Positions 24,911-33,438 of a stretch of 41,392 nt of DNA are shown here, in pieces. The notes under the pieces are model-generated. The model did no database searches and had not been told where the DNA came from. It saw only the letters and a program-made list of their open reading frames with translations. Origin of the DNA: SAR202 cluster bacterium (GTDB lineage Bacteria > Chloroflexota > Dehalococcoidia > Lucifugimonadales > UBA826); assembly GCA_008373095.1 (NCBI GenBank), contig RQOP01000046.1, positions 1 through 41,392 of the forward strand, written 5' to 3'. Both the position numbers and the translations under genes were made by a program. Numbering within the stretch: the first letter of the stretch is position 1; the number at the start of each line of letters is the position of its first letter.

Positions 24911-26077
24911 ATGGCAATACCGATAGTTATGCCGAGGTTAGGCGATTTTATGACCGAAGGCATCGTGACAAAATTTACTAAAACCGCTGGTGATAGTGTA
25001 GCCCAAGGTGAAGTTATAGCGGAAATAGAGACTGAAAAAGTCAATTACGATTTGGAAGCTACTAATTCGGGCCTTTTTCATCCGGTCGTTGATCAAGGCT
25101 CCACTGTTCTAGTCGATGATGTCATGGGATATTTGCTCGAAGAAGGAGAACTTCCTCCTGAAGCGGAGAAATCGTCTGATAAACCTATAGCAGCTGAAAA
25201 TACCCCTCAGGGAGCAAGACGGTCTCAGCCGACGAGACGCAATATAAAAGGGGATGCTGTACCGTCCACTCCTGGTGCTAGAAAACTTGCAGCTAAATTA
25301 GGGGTAGATCTTGAAAAAGTTACGCCAACTGGCCCAAGGGGACGAGTAGTTGAAGCAGATGTAAGGGCATTAGCCGACGCTCCTGGAACTTCAAAACCCA
25401 CGACACCCCCAGGTTTGCCGAGGCCTATATCAGAAATTCCTCTAAAGGGAATGAGGAAAAGTATCGCGGGGAACATGAAAAATAGTTTGGCTAATACTGC
25501 GCAGCTATCCTATTTTCTTGAGGTTGATGTGACCGAAGCCCAAATGCTGAGACGTGAGCACGGGTTGGGCATGGCTGAATTTTTGATCAAAGCCACAAGT
25601 GAGGCTCTGATCAGGGTTCCTGCGCTAAACAGTGTATTGGTTGGAGATTCAATATTAAAATTCGATAGAGTTAATATGGCTTTTGCTGTGGCATTGGACG
25701 ATGGATTAGTGGTCCCAGTTATAAGAGAAACTAACTCAAAGACCGTCCAGGAAATATCAGGAGAAGTGAAAACCCTTTCAGAAGCCGCAAAGAACGGCGA
25801 CCTCGGCCCGGACGATTTTATGGGTGGAACTTTCACTATCTCTATTTTGGGATCAGTGGATGGATTCACTCCAATACTGAATCAAGGTCAGGTTGGGTTA
25901 TTAGGCGTTGGTCGTTCGGTTCAAAAGCCGGTTGTTCGAGAGGGAGAAGTGATTATAAGAGAAATGATGACTTTGAGCCTCACTGGGGATCATCAAGTGG
26001 TAGATGGTGCCGTGGCAGCAAGCTTTTTTAGAAGACTGCAACGGTTGATAGAAAGTCCTTCTAAATTGTTCTCCTAG
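24911..26077 (+). CDS. Dihydrolipoamide acyltransferase (E2) of a 2-oxoacid/acetoin dehydrogenase
   Basis: A 388-residue E2 core protein. Order of domains: one lipoyl domain with the lipoylated lysine in ETEKVNYDLEA (Lys43), a Pro/Ala-rich linker, a peripheral-subunit-binding domain around residues 115-155 (STPGARKLAAKLGVDL, TGPRGRVVEADV), a second linker, and a CAT-like acyltransferase domain with DHQVVDGAVAASFF (His361, Asp365, Gly366). No E3 gene follows, so the lipoamide dehydrogenase must come from elsewhere. The 3' end overlaps the convergent rhomboid gene by four bases. Confidence 0.94.
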   Translation: MAIPIVMPRLGDFMTEGIVTKFTKTAGDSVAQGEVIAEIETEKVNYDLEATNSGLFHPVVDQGSTVLVDDVMGYLLEEGELPPEAEKSSDKPIAAENTPQGARRSQPTRRNIKGDAVPSTPGARKLAAKLGVDLEKVTPTGPRGRVVEADVRALADAPGTSKPTTPPGLPRPISEIPLKGMRKSIAGNMKNSLANTAQLSYFLEVDVTEAQMLRREHGLGMAEFLIKATSEALIRVPALNSVLVGDSILKFDRVNMAFAVALDDGLVVPVIRETNSKTVQEISGEVKTLSEAAKNGDLGPDDFMGGTFTISILGSVDGFTPILNQGQVGLLGVGRSVQKPVVREGEVIIREMMTLSLTGDHQVVDGAVAASFFRRLQRLIESPSKLFS

Positions 26078-26820
26078 AAAACTGGGAAAATACTTTCTGG
26101 TTCGTAAACCCAATGACCGATGCCCATAAGGAGAACAAGTGTTACGAGACCGATGATAAACACATAGCCCGAATGTATTAACCTGCGATGACCCCCATTT
26201 TTGTATTGTTCGGTAGATGTGCAGGTTTTAGAAGGAGGGACTAGGAAATATCCCAAAGCTAAACCGGAAACAAATCCTCCTATGTGGGCCCAATTATCTA
26301 CTGCGGGTATAACGAATCCAAAGGCGAGGTTCACGACGGCCAATATTATAAGTCCGTTGAGTGTTTGGTTTCCTGACTTTCCAAAGCTGTGTTTTCTTAC
26401 ATAAAAATAGGAAACAAGGCTGCCAAGGCAGCCAAATATCGCACCGCTGGCCCCAGCGCCGACAACCCCGTTTTCGATGTTCAAATAACTTGCTGAGCTG
26501 CCTATTAGCCCAGTAATTAAGAAAATAAAAATGAAATTCCAGTGTCCATACAAACGCTCAGCTAGGCCGCCCATAATTACAAGACTTATGGAATTTATTG
26601 CAAGGTGAGAAGCTCCGACATGAAGGAAAATTGCAGTCGCGAGTCTCCAGTATTCTCCTGACCAGATCAGATAAGAATCTATCGCGCCAAATCTTCGAAG
26701 ATCAGATGGGTTTGTACTTCCTCCATAGGCTTCTAAAATTATCCAAAGAGATATGTTAATAAATGCTATCGCGTATACAAAAACTGGCTTTATGGAGGAG
26801 GGTACGATCTTTTGGTCCAC
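26074..26820 (-). CDS. Rhomboid-family intramembrane serine protease
   Basis: A 248-residue membrane protein with six core helices plus one extra C-terminal helix. Catalytic dyad: Ser125 in GAGASGAIFG and His179 in NWAHIGGFVSG. HLAIN (His72, Asn76) supplies the oxyanion-side residues, so the enzyme looks active. It cleaves single-pass membrane proteins; the substrate is unknown. It starts with GTG 26820, nine bases after the lysA stop, without a clear SD, so it is probably translated by coupling in the Vgb-MBL-lysA-rhomboid unit. Confidence 0.91.
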   Translation of the reverse strand: MDQKIVPSSIKPVFVYAIAFINISLWIILEAYGGSTNPSDLRRFGAIDSYLIWSGEYWRLATAIFLHVGASHLAINSISLVIMGGLAERLYGHWNFIFIFLITGLIGSSASYLNIENGVVGAGASGAIFGCLGSLVSYFYVRKHSFGKSGNQTLNGLIILAVVNLAFGFVIPAVDNWAHIGGFVSGLALGYFLVPPSKTCTSTEQYKNGGHRRLIHSGYVFIIGLVTLVLLMGIGHWVYEPESIFPVF

Positions 26821-26829
26821 ATTAATGGT

Positions 26830-28143
26830 CTATGGTAAATCTAATGCCATTAAATCTTGATAAGTTTCTCTTTTCCTAATTACCCTAGCTTCACCTTCTG
26901 AAACCATTACAATTTCGGGACGTGGGTTCATGTTGTAGTTGCTCGACATTGCTATGCAGTATGCACCGGATGCTGGTACAGCCACTATATCCCCTGAATC
27001 TAGTTTGGGGAGTTCTACATCTTTAACTAAAATATCCCCTGTTTCGCAATATTTGCCTGCAAGGGTAACAGTACTGACATTCCCTCCGTCCATTTTGTTT
27101 GCAGCGACAGCTTCATATTGAGCGTCATACAAAGCTGGCCTTATATTGTCTCCCATGCCGCCGTCCAGGGATACATAAGTGCGAACATTTGGGATTTCTT
27201 TTGTCACACCCACCGTATATACAGCAACCCCGGCCCTTCCTACTATGGATCTTCCAGGTTCAATGATCAGTTCAGGAAATCCAATTCCTAAGTCTTCACA
27301 TTTGTTTTTCAGCATGGAAGTGATTACTTCAGCATAATCCGCCACTGAAGGGGGTAGCTGCTCTTGAAGATATCCGATTGCAAAGCCCCCGCCTGGACTG
27401 AATTTTTTTAATTCTAGACCTTGGCTAAAAAAAGGTTTCAAATAATCAAGCACTGTGTCTATTGCAGTTGAATACGGTTCCAACTCAAAAATTGGAGACC
27501 CCAGATGAAAATGTATTCCTTGGAGGTCAAGATGGCTGGAATCTATTGCCTGTTTAATGGCGATACCACTTTCCCCAGTTTCTATCGAGAACCCAAATTT
27601 GACGTCCAGTATTCCTGTTGTGGTGTGTGCATGGGTATGAGCATCCACCGAGGGGGACAGCCTTAACATGATTCCTTGGGTGGCGTTTTTGGATTTAGCT
27701 ATTGAGTTCAGTAAGTCCAGTTCTTGAAAGCCATCCACGACTATAGTGCCAACACCCAAATCTATCGCCTCGGAGAGTTCTTGAGGGGTTTTGTTGTTTC
27801 CATGGAAATACATTTTGCTGCAAGGAAACCCTGCTGCGTTTGCCACCGCCACCTCTCCCCCTGAGACAACGTCAAGCGAAAGGTTCTCTTCGGTGGCTAT
27901 TTTTGCCATTGCCAAATTGAGGAAGGCCTTCGAGGCGTATGCGACAGAAGTTTTTGAGTATCTAGAAGTAAATTCACCCACAAAAGTACGTGCCATATTC
28001 CTTATAGTGTTTTCATCGTAAACATAAAGTGGGGTTCCATGGGTTTTGGATAAGGAAACGATGTCACATCCCCCTATTTCGAGAACTCCTTGGGAGTTGA
28101 CAGTGGTGCCCATAGGAAAAACGTCGATATTTGAGAAATTCAT
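26830..28143 (-). CDS. lysA: Diaminopimelate decarboxylase
   Basis: PLP enzyme that makes L-lysine from meso-diaminopimelate, the last lysine step. The 437-residue protein has the fold-III (alanine-racemase-like) barrel with PLP-lysine in VAYASKAFLNLAMA (Lys72), the HFHLGSPI motif, GGGFAIGY, EPGRSIVG and the C-terminal CETGDILV and GAYCIAMSSNYN, which complete the active site in the dimer. ATG 28143 has GGAG seven bases upstream. It lies 14 bases downstream of the MBL-fold gene. Confidence 0.95.
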   Translation of the reverse strand: MNFSNIDVFPMGTTVNSQGVLEIGGCDIVSLSKTHGTPLYVYDENTIRNMARTFVGEFTSRYSKTSVAYASKAFLNLAMAKIATEENLSLDVVSGGEVAVANAAGFPCSKMYFHGNNKTPQELSEAIDLGVGTIVVDGFQELDLLNSIAKSKNATQGIMLRLSPSVDAHTHAHTTTGILDVKFGFSIETGESGIAIKQAIDSSHLDLQGIHFHLGSPIFELEPYSTAIDTVLDYLKPFFSQGLELKKFSPGGGFAIGYLQEQLPPSVADYAEVITSMLKNKCEDLGIGFPELIIEPGRSIVGRAGVAVYTVGVTKEIPNVRTYVSLDGGMGDNIRPALYDAQYEAVAANKMDGGNVSTVTLAGKYCETGDILVKDVELPKLDSGDIVAVPASGAYCIAMSSNYNMNPRPEIVMVSEGEARVIRKRETYQDLMALDLP

Positions 28144-28157
28144 AGAGTGTCTCCGGT

Positions 28158-28994
28158 TTAATGAACTATTCGGTAAATTTTATCGCTTTGTTCAATTCTT
28201 TTCTCCTCTATTAGTTTATTAATATGGGCTTGTATCTGTCTCCGCGCGGTATTATGAAGACCTGGATGTATGTCTTTGTATATGGCATTGAAAATATCGT
28301 CCATGGAATTCTTTCCTGAGGTAATTAATTCAAGCATTTGTAGCTCACGTTGATGCCTATGTTCAATTAATTCGTGAATTTTTTCTATTGGGCTATCTAT
28401 TTCTGGTCCATGGCCGGGACATATTTTTTCAATGTCATAATTCAACATTTTGTGGAGGGATTTGATATACGAAGTCATGTTTCCCTCATCTGGAGAAATA
28501 ACTGTCGTACCCAATCCTAGAATGTTATCGCCGGTAAAAAGTACTTTGTCTTCTTTCAAATAAATACATAGACTCCCCATTGTGTGACCTGGAGTGTGGA
28601 TAAATTCTATGGTTGCGTTTCCCAAATCCAGCTGTTCTCCATCCTGAGGGGTTATACCAACTATAGCTGATGATTCTTTTTCAATAGCTATTTTTTCAAC
28701 GGAAGTAGATATTACTGGCGCTTTCAATTGCTCACTTAATACTTGGGCTCCACCAATATGGTCACTGTGTCTGTGGGTCAATATGATCCCGGCTATTTCG
28801 GGTTTACCTTCGGACTCCCAAACTGAGACATGCTTTTGGATTTCTTCGGGTTTGCCGTGTGCTGTGTCTATATAGACTGATGTTTTTTCCCCACGCACTA
28901 GAAAAACATTGGGAGGGTATACCCCTCCGTATTTGAAGGGGTCTGGTTCGTTTTCACCTACGACTATTTTGGTTATCCTGTCTGTAACTTTCAA
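28158..28994 (-). CDS. Metallo-beta-lactamase-fold hydrolase (LACTB2/glyoxalase-II-like)
   Basis: About 279 residues. The zinc-binding motif THRHSDHIGG is complete, with IHTPGHTMGSLCIYL (third His), LFTGDNIL (bridging Asp) and CPGHGPEID (last His). The C-terminus adds a winged-helix-like segment similar to LACTB2-type RNases and hydrolases. Substrate not determined. Start choice: the frame opens at TTG 29036, which would overlap the upstream gene. TTG 28994 has AAAGGA six bases upstream and starts the protein at the normal beta-strand, so it is preferred. Confidence 0.88.
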   Translation of the reverse strand: MKVTDRITKIVVGENEPDPFKYGGVYPPNVFLVRGEKTSVYIDTAHGKPEEIQKHVSVWESEGKPEIAGIILTHRHSDHIGGAQVLSEQLKAPVISTSVEKIAIEKESSAIVGITPQDGEQLDLGNATIEFIHTPGHTMGSLCIYLKEDKVLFTGDNILGLGTTVISPDEGNMTSYIKSLHKMLNYDIEKICPGHGPEIDSPIEKIHELIEHRHQRELQMLELITSGKNSMDDIFNAIYKDIHPGLHNTARRQIQAHINKLIEEKRIEQSDKIYRIVH

Positions 28995-29000
28995 TTTGCG

Positions 29001-29006
29001 TCCTTT
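29001..29006 (-). promoter_or_regulatory. Shine-Dalgarno AAAGGA deciding the MBL-fold gene start
   Basis: AAAGGA on the minus strand, six bases before TTG 28994 and a few bases after the stop of the upstream propeller gene. It favours 28994 over the upstream TTG at 29036, which has poor spacing. Confidence 0.5.
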
Positions 29007-29011
29007 GTTTC

Positions 29012-29674
29012 CTAATGTGGCAATTTCACAGTACAAACCTTACGAGTTTCAGCACAGCAGAACCATATGTCGCCTTGGTAAATAGTCATGCCATGTATTT
29101 CAGGTTCGGAGATGTGAATTTCACCCTGGATTTCCCCGTTTTCCGGGTTCATTTTATATATTTTGCATTCCTGTGTGTCGGCAAGCCACATATTCCCATC
29201 ATCTATAAAGAGACCATGAGGTCTTACTCCGGGGGTAGGGATAGAATGTTTTACTTTCATGGTTGTCGGGTCCAATAAGAATACCTGTTGGGCTGGCGGA
29301 ACAGCCACCCACATATTATTTGCGTCGACCCATTCCATGCCGTGGGCACCTGTTATTTGAGGGTTTTCAGAAGATCCATATTGAGTAACTACTCCTTTTC
29401 CAGGTGTATCAAATACCGCCTCAGTACTTCCGTCCAGATTCAATTGGTAAAGCTCCGCACTATATGTAGAAGCAACCCAAAGATATCCCCCTCCCTTCGT
29501 CACACCACTTGACTTTGATGTTTCGGTATCCAGATCTTCTAGGATAGATCCGTCAGAATAGGCTAATTTGTAGAGATGATCGTTACCTTGATCGATTGCC
29601 CAAAGTCCATCAGAATCTGATTGCAAACCGTTTGGTTGAGGGCCTGGGTGAATCCATCTTACCTCCGCTTGCAT
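29012..29674 (-). CDS. Vgb/SMP-30-like beta-propeller protein
   Basis: A 220-residue protein of repeating beta-strand blades: GLWAIDQGNDHLYKL, YLWVASTYSAELYQL, NMWVAVPPAQQVFLL, NMWLADTQECKIYKM and DIWFCCAETRKV. The spacing of about 45 residues and the W-(A/V)-x motifs fit a Vgb (virginiamycin B lyase-like) or strictosidine-synthase-like propeller. No signal peptide is visible. Catalytic residues of Vgb are not obvious, so it may only bind a ligand. AAGGAGGAG lies three bases before ATG 29674. It is the first gene of a four-gene minus-strand unit with an MBL hydrolase, lysA and a rhomboid. Confidence 0.8.
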   Translation of the reverse strand: MQAEVRWIHPGPQPNGLQSDSDGLWAIDQGNDHLYKLAYSDGSILEDLDTETSKSSGVTKGGGYLWVASTYSAELYQLNLDGSTEAVFDTPGKGVVTQYGSSENPQITGAHGMEWVDANNMWVAVPPAQQVFLLDPTTMKVKHSIPTPGVRPHGLFIDDGNMWLADTQECKIYKMNPENGEIQGEIHISEPEIHGMTIYQGDIWFCCAETRKVCTVKLPH

Positions 29675-29685
29675 AAACTCCTCCT

Positions 29686-29745
29686 TACTAAAAATGCATT
29701 TGAAATTTCATGTCGCTTTTAATCTCATCAAAAAGCATTTTAGTA
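29686..29745 (-). promoter_or_regulatory. Hairpin next to the ribosome-binding site of the propeller gene
   Basis: TACTAAAAATGC (29686-29697) and GCATTTTAGTA (29735-29745) are inverted copies with one extra A, 37 bases apart. In the minus-strand mRNA the hairpin ends next to AAGGAGGAG, the SD of the 29674 start. It could control translation or stabilise the 5' end. Confidence 0.35.
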
Positions 29746-29769
29746 TTGATTCGAAAGTTTGTTAAATTA

Positions 29770-29798
29770 TTGACATGTGTAGGAAGGAATGCTAATCT
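29770..29798 (+). promoter_or_regulatory. Promoter for the DUF362 gene
   Basis: TTGACA (29770-29775), 17 bases, then TAATCT (29793-29798), preceded by TGC, which gives an extended -10 pattern. The -35 is perfect; the -10 is weak. The leader would be about 58 bases. Confidence 0.4.
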
Positions 29799-29862
29799 CA
29801 GCAATACATGATTTGCTAGGGAAATTGTACCTATTTGCTCAAAGAAAGGAGTGGAGGGAAAT

Positions 29863-31275
29863 ATGTCTGATTCGACAGTTTATTATATGGACGCACATTC
29901 AGAGTCTACTGAGACAGCGTTGGCGGCAAAAATGATCACAGTTTTTGATGCTGCGGGTCTGGATGAGATTGTAAAACCAAACGACATTGTGGCTATAAAA
30001 GTCCACTGCGGGGAATGGAATAACTCTGCATATTTGAGACCTCTTTATGCCCGGCAGCTAGCTGACAGGATAAAGGAGTTAGGTGGTCGCCCGTTTGTTT
30101 GCGACACAACCACTTCCTCCTATTCCCCGTGGGGCTCAAGAACTTCTGAAATAGATATATTGCTGACAGCAGAACGGAATGGCTATAGTTCAGCGACATT
30201 AGGCTGCCCTTTCATTTGCGCTGACGGATTTATTGGCACTAGTGATTTTGTAGTCGACATTCCAGAAGGTTATATCCTCAAAGAAGCTTATGTTGCCCAA
30301 GCCATTGCAGCTGCTGATGCTCTTATTGCATTAACCCATTTCAAGGGACATAGCATGGGAGTCATTGGTGGTGCCTTGAAGAACCTAGGTATTGGAGCAC
30401 AATCGAAGAGAGGTAAATTCAATGTCCATATGGGAGGTCATCCAACCTACGGGCTAGGCGCAGCTGGGGTTTTCCATCCAGAGAACTTCAAAGGTAAGGC
30501 GAATACTCCTGATTGGGAGATATTGGAAGATTGCTGCCCGTTCAACCTCTACCATATTAATGAAAAAGATGAGCTTGAGTGGGATGGGGATAAGTGCGCA
30601 AATTGCTTAGGCTGTTTTGGTGTAATGGGGCCCAGAGGATTGATGGATATCCCTCCTGTTCAGTTTGATGCTGTTGATGCAGCTATTGCCGACGCCTGCC
30701 TAGGTGTAGAGAAAGCGGTAGGTAGAGATAAAGTAGGCTATATCAATATGGCGTTGGACGTTTCGCCTCGCTGCGACTGTGCAAATCACGCAGATGTGCC
30801 CATAGTCCCTCATCTTGGAGTTTTCGCTAGCAAGGACCCTGTAGCGATAGACATGGCCTGTGTAGACAAGGCTAGAGAAGCTGAAGGAATAAAAGGGTCT
30901 GCTGCTGAAATGATGGAAGCACATCATGCCGGAGATAAGAAATTTGAGGCTGCTGCTGCAACATTCCATGGTCAAAGCGAAGTGACCAGTATTAATACCG
31001 GTCACGAGATAGGTCTTGGCAGTAGAGAATATGAACTAATTGAATGTGAGCCTGATAGTCCAGAACGTTTCAGGTTCCCTTACGACACCAGGCCAAGCAG
31101 GCAAAGGTTTGGGGAAAGATTCGAGAAGTTCCAGCCGTTCCCATACGATAAGTACGATGGAAAAGGCTTCAACAGATTGGATGTTGTTGATCTAGACAAA
31201 GTAAAGCATCACTATGAAGATTCGCCAGAAATAACAGAAGTAGGTGAGTCAGTTCATGCTGATGGCGACGACTAA
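29863..31275 (+). CDS. DUF362 family protein with C-x2-C-x2-C motif
   Basis: A 470-residue DUF362 protein; members are poorly characterised and often carry Fe-S clusters. Visible are DIVAIKVHCGEWNN, RPFVCDTTT, ALIALTHFKGHSMGVIGGALKNLG (family core) and DKCANCLGCFGVMGP (Cys245, Cys248, Cys251), which is one short cluster-like motif and not a full pair of ferredoxin motifs. A later SPRCDCANH could supply a fourth ligand. No signal peptide or membrane helix. Start: ATG 29863 with GGAGGG four bases upstream; a GTG at 29851 is in frame but is not supported. A strong terminator follows. Function unknown. Confidence 0.87.
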   Translation: MSDSTVYYMDAHSESTETALAAKMITVFDAAGLDEIVKPNDIVAIKVHCGEWNNSAYLRPLYARQLADRIKELGGRPFVCDTTTSSYSPWGSRTSEIDILLTAERNGYSSATLGCPFICADGFIGTSDFVVDIPEGYILKEAYVAQAIAAADALIALTHFKGHSMGVIGGALKNLGIGAQSKRGKFNVHMGGHPTYGLGAAGVFHPENFKGKANTPDWEILEDCCPFNLYHINEKDELEWDGDKCANCLGCFGVMGPRGLMDIPPVQFDAVDAAIADACLGVEKAVGRDKVGYINMALDVSPRCDCANHADVPIVPHLGVFASKDPVAIDMACVDKAREAEGIKGSAAEMMEAHHAGDKKFEAAAATFHGQSEVTSINTGHEIGLGSREYELIECEPDSPERFRFPYDTRPSRQRFGERFEKFQPFPYDKYDGKGFNRLDVVDLDKVKHHYEDSPEITEVGESVHADGDD

Positions 31276-31307
31276 GGTACCTAGCTGCCTTTAGGAGTTG
31301 GACACAA

Positions 31308-31345
31308 AAAGGGCGACCACTTAGTGGCCGCCCTTTAATTTTTAG
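31308..31345 (+). terminator. Rho-independent terminator after the DUF362 gene
   Basis: AAAGGGCGACCAC (31308-31320) pairs with GTGGCCGCCCTTT (31324-31336) around a TTA loop: 12 pairs with one A/C mismatch. It is followed by AATTTTT. This is the strongest plus-strand terminator I see in the window. Confidence 0.85.
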
Positions 31346-31375
31346 CTAAAAGTCATATTGGGAGGAATTCTGTAA

Positions 31376-31699
31376 ATGCCGCAATCAGGACAAGAAATGC
31401 TTGATGAGACAATATCCACTTGCAAATCTATTGCAGATGGTCTTGGTACGCAAAATCAAGATTGGGAAAATTCGGTTATAGAGATAGTGGAGAAATTTCA
31501 AGAGGTAAGTGGTACCTTTTTCTTCAAAACAATGCCAAGTGTTCCAGTTACTCGTACAGCTATGAGAGATGCTGCCTCAGCCCTAGAACTGAAAAATGCT
31601 AGTGATTGGGATGGGATGACTACCGCTGTGGAAATCCTAATAGCTAGCTCACAAAATTTGATTGAAAAAGCCGGTATGAAAGGAACAACCTTAACTTGA
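31376..31699 (+). CDS. Small helical protein of unknown function
   Basis: I do not recognise this 107-residue protein. It looks soluble and mostly alpha-helical, has one Cys (in ISTCKSIADGLG) and no membrane or signal segment. GGGAGG about 10 bases before ATG 31376 is a good ribosome-binding site. Its stop TGA overlaps the TTG start of the NAD-dependent epimerase (TTGA), so the two are translationally coupled and may work together. The reading frame is supported by that coupling and by lack of any competing frame. Confidence 0.65.
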   Translation: MPQSGQEMLDETISTCKSIADGLGTQNQDWENSVIEIVEKFQEVSGTFFFKTMPSVPVTRTAMRDAASALELKNASDWDGMTTAVEILIASSQNLIEKAGMKGTTLT

Positions 31700-32571
31700 G
31701 CGATCCAGTATTGATAACCGGTGGAGCAGGAAGTGTAGGTAGACAACTGGCCGGCATGTTTCTGGCCGAAGGAAGGTCTGTTCGTATATTTGACCTGCCA
31801 TTTATGGATTTCACGGGATTGGAAGGGGAACCTAATGTGGAGGTGTTGAAAGGGGATATCACTGATAGGGGATCCGTAAATGAGGCCGTTCTCAATGTAG
31901 GAGGAATTCTCCATTTGGCGGCACTTTTACCACCAACCAGTGAACGTGATAGAGATAAAACATTTGCTGTAAATGTGGAGGGTACAAGAAACATAGTGGA
32001 CGCTCTAAAAACTCAATCTTCGAAGGCCACTTTAGTTTTTACCTCTTCAATCAGTACATATGGGGATACTTCTAATGAGACTGATCCGATCACTATTAGT
32101 CAACCACAAAACGCTATAGATATATATGCAGAGAGTAAAATTGCAGGAGAAAAGATTCTTATCGAATCGGGTGTGAATTTTGTGATACTACGGATAGCAA
32201 GTATCGCGGTTCCAGCATTTTTAGAGCCTCCTGAACCTTGGCCATTTACCTCTTCTCAAAGAGTAGAAATGGTTCATAGAGATGATGTAGCTGATGCTAT
32301 AAAGTCTTCAGTTGATACTCCAGAGGCGGTAGGGAATGTATTCAACATTGCTGGTGGTTCAAGTTGGCGTTTAACTGGAAAAGATTATGTAGAAGATTTT
32401 TTTAATTTTATGGGAGCTCCTGTTGAGATGGCGGTATATCGGGAAGAACCAGGTTGGAATGATTGGTATGATACTACCGAGTCCCAGAAGATATTAAAAT
32501 ACCAGAATAGGTCTTATGATTTCTATTCAGGTGAGATGAAATCAATCGTGGAAGAAATGATGGCTGAGTAG
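31696..32571 (+). CDS. NAD-dependent epimerase/dehydratase (extended SDR)
   Basis: A 291-residue Rossmann enzyme. The N-terminus SDPVLITGGAGSVGRQLA has the extended-SDR GxxGxxG, followed by RIFDLP (Asp selects NAD), LHLAALLPP, FTSSISTYG (catalytic Ser) and YAESKIAGEKI (Tyr and Lys). The substrate is probably a nucleotide sugar or related diol; it cannot be told from sequence. The start is TTG 31696, inside the stop of the small unknown gene; that is the only start that keeps the complete first beta strand. It is followed by larE after 24 bases. Confidence 0.87.
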   Translation: MSDPVLITGGAGSVGRQLAGMFLAEGRSVRIFDLPFMDFTGLEGEPNVEVLKGDITDRGSVNEAVLNVGGILHLAALLPPTSERDRDKTFAVNVEGTRNIVDALKTQSSKATLVFTSSISTYGDTSNETDPITISQPQNAIDIYAESKIAGEKILIESGVNFVILRIASIAVPAFLEPPEPWPFTSSQRVEMVHRDDVADAIKSSVDTPEAVGNVFNIAGGSSWRLTGKDYVEDFFNFMGAPVEMAVYREEPGWNDWYDTTESQKILKYQNRSYDFYSGEMKSIVEEMMAE

Positions 32572-32595
32572 CATCAAAGTAAAGTGAGGATTGGT

Positions 32596-33438
32596 ATGGT
32601 ACAGATAACTGAAAAATCTGTTGAGGAAAAAAGACAGCAACTTGTAAATATCATAAATGATATGGGTAGTGTAATTGTTGCCTACTCTGGTGGTGTGGAC
32701 AGTGCTTTTTTAGCGGCTGTCGCTCATGAAGTTTTGGGTGAGAAGGCTTTATCGGTAACTGCTAATTCGCCTAGCCTTGCTCCATCTGAACTAGAGGATG
32801 CGATAGCCCTTGCAACAGACCAGCAAATTCATTACGAGATCATTGAAACAAAAGAAACGGAGCGGGAAGACTATCAGGCAAACAATCCAGATAGATGTTT
32901 TTTTTGTAAAGATGAATTGTATTCTCACTTAATCAAATTCGCTGATCAACGAGGCTACGCAGTAATTACCAATGGGACTAATGTAGATGACCTGGGAGAT
33001 TATAGACCTGGTCTTGAGGCTGCAAAGCAGTATGGCGTGAGAAGTCCTTTGGTGGAGGCGGATCTTACCAAACAAGATATAAGAGATTTGTCTAAAGAAA
33101 TGGGGTTGCCAACGTGGGATAAGCCTGCCCAGGCCTGCTTATCATCTCGAATACCGTATGGGACGATGGTGACTGTAGAAGCTCTTACGAGGATCGCAAA
33201 GGCAGAACATTTTCTCAGGTCTAAAGGATTCAAACAATTGCGAGTAAGGCATCACGATACTGTAGCCCGCATAGAAATTGAACCTAAGGATTTTTCGGCT
33301 CTACTGGACGAGTCCACTAGGACCGATATTACAGAATATTTCAAATCAATTGGATACTCATACGTAACAATGGATATGAACGGGTTTCGGTCGGGAAGCC
33401 TCAACGAAATTTTGACCACTTTTAAGAAGAAGAAATAG
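32596..33438 (+). CDS. larE: ATP-dependent sacrificial sulfur transferase LarE
   Basis: About 280 residues. LarE adenylates and sulfurates the P2CMN precursor of the nickel-pincer cofactor used by lactate racemase (LarA) and relatives; in the L. plantarum type it gives up its own cysteine sulfur. Visible are the PP-loop AYSGGVDSAFLAAVAHE, CFFCKDELYSHL, ITNGTNVDDLGDYRPG and AQACLSSRIPYG, whose Cys181 matches the sacrificial Cys176. So this looks like the single-Cys sacrificial type. Start: ATG 32596, GAGGA five bases upstream; GTG 32584 is less likely. No larA, larB or larC is in the window. Confidence 0.93.
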   Translation: MVQITEKSVEEKRQQLVNIINDMGSVIVAYSGGVDSAFLAAVAHEVLGEKALSVTANSPSLAPSELEDAIALATDQQIHYEIIETKETEREDYQANNPDRCFFCKDELYSHLIKFADQRGYAVITNGTNVDDLGDYRPGLEAAKQYGVRSPLVEADLTKQDIRDLSKEMGLPTWDKPAQACLSSRIPYGTMVTVEALTRIAKAEHFLRSKGFKQLRVRHHDTVARIEIEPKDFSALLDESTRTDITEYFKSIGYSYVTMDMNGFRSGSLNEILTTFKKKK

